From JAHDDW01 sp964648795 (GTDB lineage Bacteria; Actinomycetota; Acidimicrobiia; Acidimicrobiales; SZUA-35): a stretch of 7,044 nucleotides of DNA. The DNA is taken from contig CAZYMB010000028.1 in NCBI GenBank assembly GCA_964648795.1, positions 1-7,044 on the forward strand, written 5' to 3'. Every line of letters starts with the position of its first letter. The first letter of the stretch is position 1. The notes below the pieces were generated by a model. The model worked only from the letters and a program-made list of their open reading frames with translations. It was not told the origin of the DNA and did no database searches. Shown piece by piece: positions 6,366 through 7,044 of the stretch. Position numbers and translations under genes: made by a program.

Positions 6366-6490
6366 CAATTAGATGATCGACACCAAAATCATTGATCTGT
6401 AGGTCAAACTAACTCAAAAATGCCCATCAAATAGCCTATAAACCCACCAGATCAGCGTAAGAACGGACGCAATATGGCTAGAGTGCGATT
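6366..6490. other. divergent intergenic region, GGDEF gene / ABC ATPase gene
   Basis: These 125 bases separate two divergent start codons and must hold both promoters. On the plus strand TATAAA (6437-6442) and TAGAGT (6479-6484) are -10-like, the second placed for a leaderless transcript. On the minus strand no good box precedes the GGDEF start. No RNA gene or strong palindrome is seen. Confidence 0.5.
6479..6484 (+). promoter_or_regulatory. putative -10 box for the ABC ATPase gene
   Basis: TAGAGT is followed by exactly six bases and the GTG at 6491. The spacing equals that before the SMP-30 and reductase genes and supports a leaderless GTG start. The TAG of this box is also an in-frame stop, so the gene cannot begin upstream of it. 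Confidence 0.5.
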
Positions 6491-7044
6491 GTGTCTGAAA
6501 CTGTTCTAGAAGTCGCCAACTTGTCCAAGTCATATGGCGACAACACGGTGGTGGATTCTATTAGTTTCTCAGTATCCGCTGGTGAGGTGTTTGGCATTCT
6601 TGGGCCAAACGGTGCTGGAAAAACAACAACACTTGAAATGATAGAAGGCCTTCGCCCAGTCGACAGCGGCGAGATTACCCTGGCCGATGTCCAAGTACAT
6701 GAAACCCCTGACAAGGTAAAGCCACTAATCGGTGTTCAACGCCAAACCACCGCTTTCTATGACAAGCTTAAGTTGAGTGAACATATTGAAATGTTCGCCG
6801 GCCTCTATGGAGAAAAGGTCAACGCCGCAAAGCTTCTTGAAAAGGTGCAGCTCACGGAGAAGGCTGGATCCTACGTTGAAAACCTATCTGGGGGCCAGCG
6901 TCAACGTTTCTCGATTGCAGTCGCTCTCGTAAACAAACCTAAAGTTATTTTCTTAGACGAACCAACCACGGGACTCGACCCACAAGCTCGTAGATCACTC
7001 TGGGATCTAGTCGAACAAATAAGTAACTCTGGCATTACAGTCGT
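6491..7044 (+). CDS. ABC transporter ATP-binding protein, CcmA/DrrA-like (partial)
   Basis: The first 184 codons of an ATPase that runs off the window. All nucleotide-binding motifs up to the truncation are intact: aromatic Tyr15 of the A-loop, Walker A GPNGAGKT (38-45), Q-loop GVQRQ (81-85), signature LSGGQ (132-136), Walker B VIFLDE (152-157) with catalytic Glu157, and D-loop GLDP (161-164). The H-loop histidine would follow shortly after the window end. The arrangement matches the stand-alone ATPase subunits of ABC-2-type exporters (multidrug, lipid or polysaccharide export). It should pair with a separate membrane permease, probably encoded next on the right. The substrate cannot be told. 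The GTG start is chosen because an in-frame TAG lies at 6479-6481, no ATG occurs before the conserved N-terminal strand, and translation from it gives the usual MSExxLEVxNLSKSYG-type beginning. Confidence 0.92.
   Translation, partial: MSETVLEVANLSKSYGDNTVVDSISFSVSAGEVFGILGPNGAGKTTTLEMIEGLRPVDSGEITLADVQVHETPDKVKPLIGVQRQTTAFYDKLKLSEHIEMFAGLYGEKVNAAKLLEKVQLTEKAGSYVENLSGGQRQRFSIAVALVNKPKVIFLDEPTTGLDPQARRSLWDLVEQISNSGITV

Noticed and set aside
6393..6454. Inverted TGATCTG/CAGATCA pair in the divergent region as an operator
   Set aside because: Seven-base arms 48 bases apart are expected by chance fairly often in a region of this length, and nothing else supports them.
6478..6714. Minus-strand 78-residue open frame
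   Set aside because: It lies antisense to the ABC ATPase gene over its start and Walker A region, where the plus strand shows full family conservation.
1..7044. tRNA, rRNA, CRISPR array, riboswitch, insertion sequence or phage attachment site
   Set aside because: I looked for repeated spacers, cloverleaf-like stretches, transposase motifs and long leader structures and saw none. Nearly all of the window is accounted for by coding sequence.

Overview
The window looks like a draft-assembly (probably metagenomic) contig from a Gram-positive-type, probably actinobacterial genome. The evidence is the long acidic or Ser/Thr-rich tethers on exported proteins, the scarcity of Shine-Dalgarno sequences, and TANNNT boxes six bases upstream of several start codons, the layout expected for leaderless actinobacterial transcripts. 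Base composition is moderate by eye, not the very high GC of Streptomyces or Mycobacterium. A marine or freshwater Acidimicrobiia-like lineage is my best guess, but this is inference only.

Layout. Bases 1-75 may hold the last 24 codons of a plus-strand gene. Bases 55-276 hold a minus-strand reading frame, interrupted by stops, that looks like the decayed end of a membrane protein with an acidic tail. A 12-bp palindrome (280-291) and a Shine-Dalgarno sequence (334-340) precede a plus-strand DUF1996 lipoprotein gene (347-1750). It converges, with only three bases between stop codons, on a minus-strand series read from right to left. In transcription order the series is a ten-helix membrane GGDEF protein (6365-4881), a DFR-like short-chain dehydrogenase/reductase (4864-3860), an SMP-30/gluconolactonase-type lipoprotein (3786-2567) and a membrane-anchored YceI-family protein (2536-1754). 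A 125-bp divergent intergenic region separates the GGDEF gene from a plus-strand ABC transporter ATPase gene (6491 to the window end, truncated).

Assembly problem. Exactly 100 N (3585-3684) lie inside the SMP-30 gene and are flanked by two identical 55-base copies of the same sequence. Collapsing one copy and the N run removes 155 bases and joins the two halves into one uninterrupted 354-codon frame, so the gap is almost certainly a scaffolding artefact and the gene is intact.

How the genes might work together. Three neighbouring products (DUF1996, SMP-30, YceI) are predicted to sit outside the membrane on flexible tethers, which suggests a cell-surface set. The YceI and SMP-30 genes are close enough (30 bp) to be co-transcribed. 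The GGDEF protein would make c-di-GMP and keeps its product-inhibition site. The reductase is cytoplasmic, 16 bp behind the GGDEF gene. I see no firm evidence for one shared pathway and no clearly new defence, mobile or biosynthetic system.
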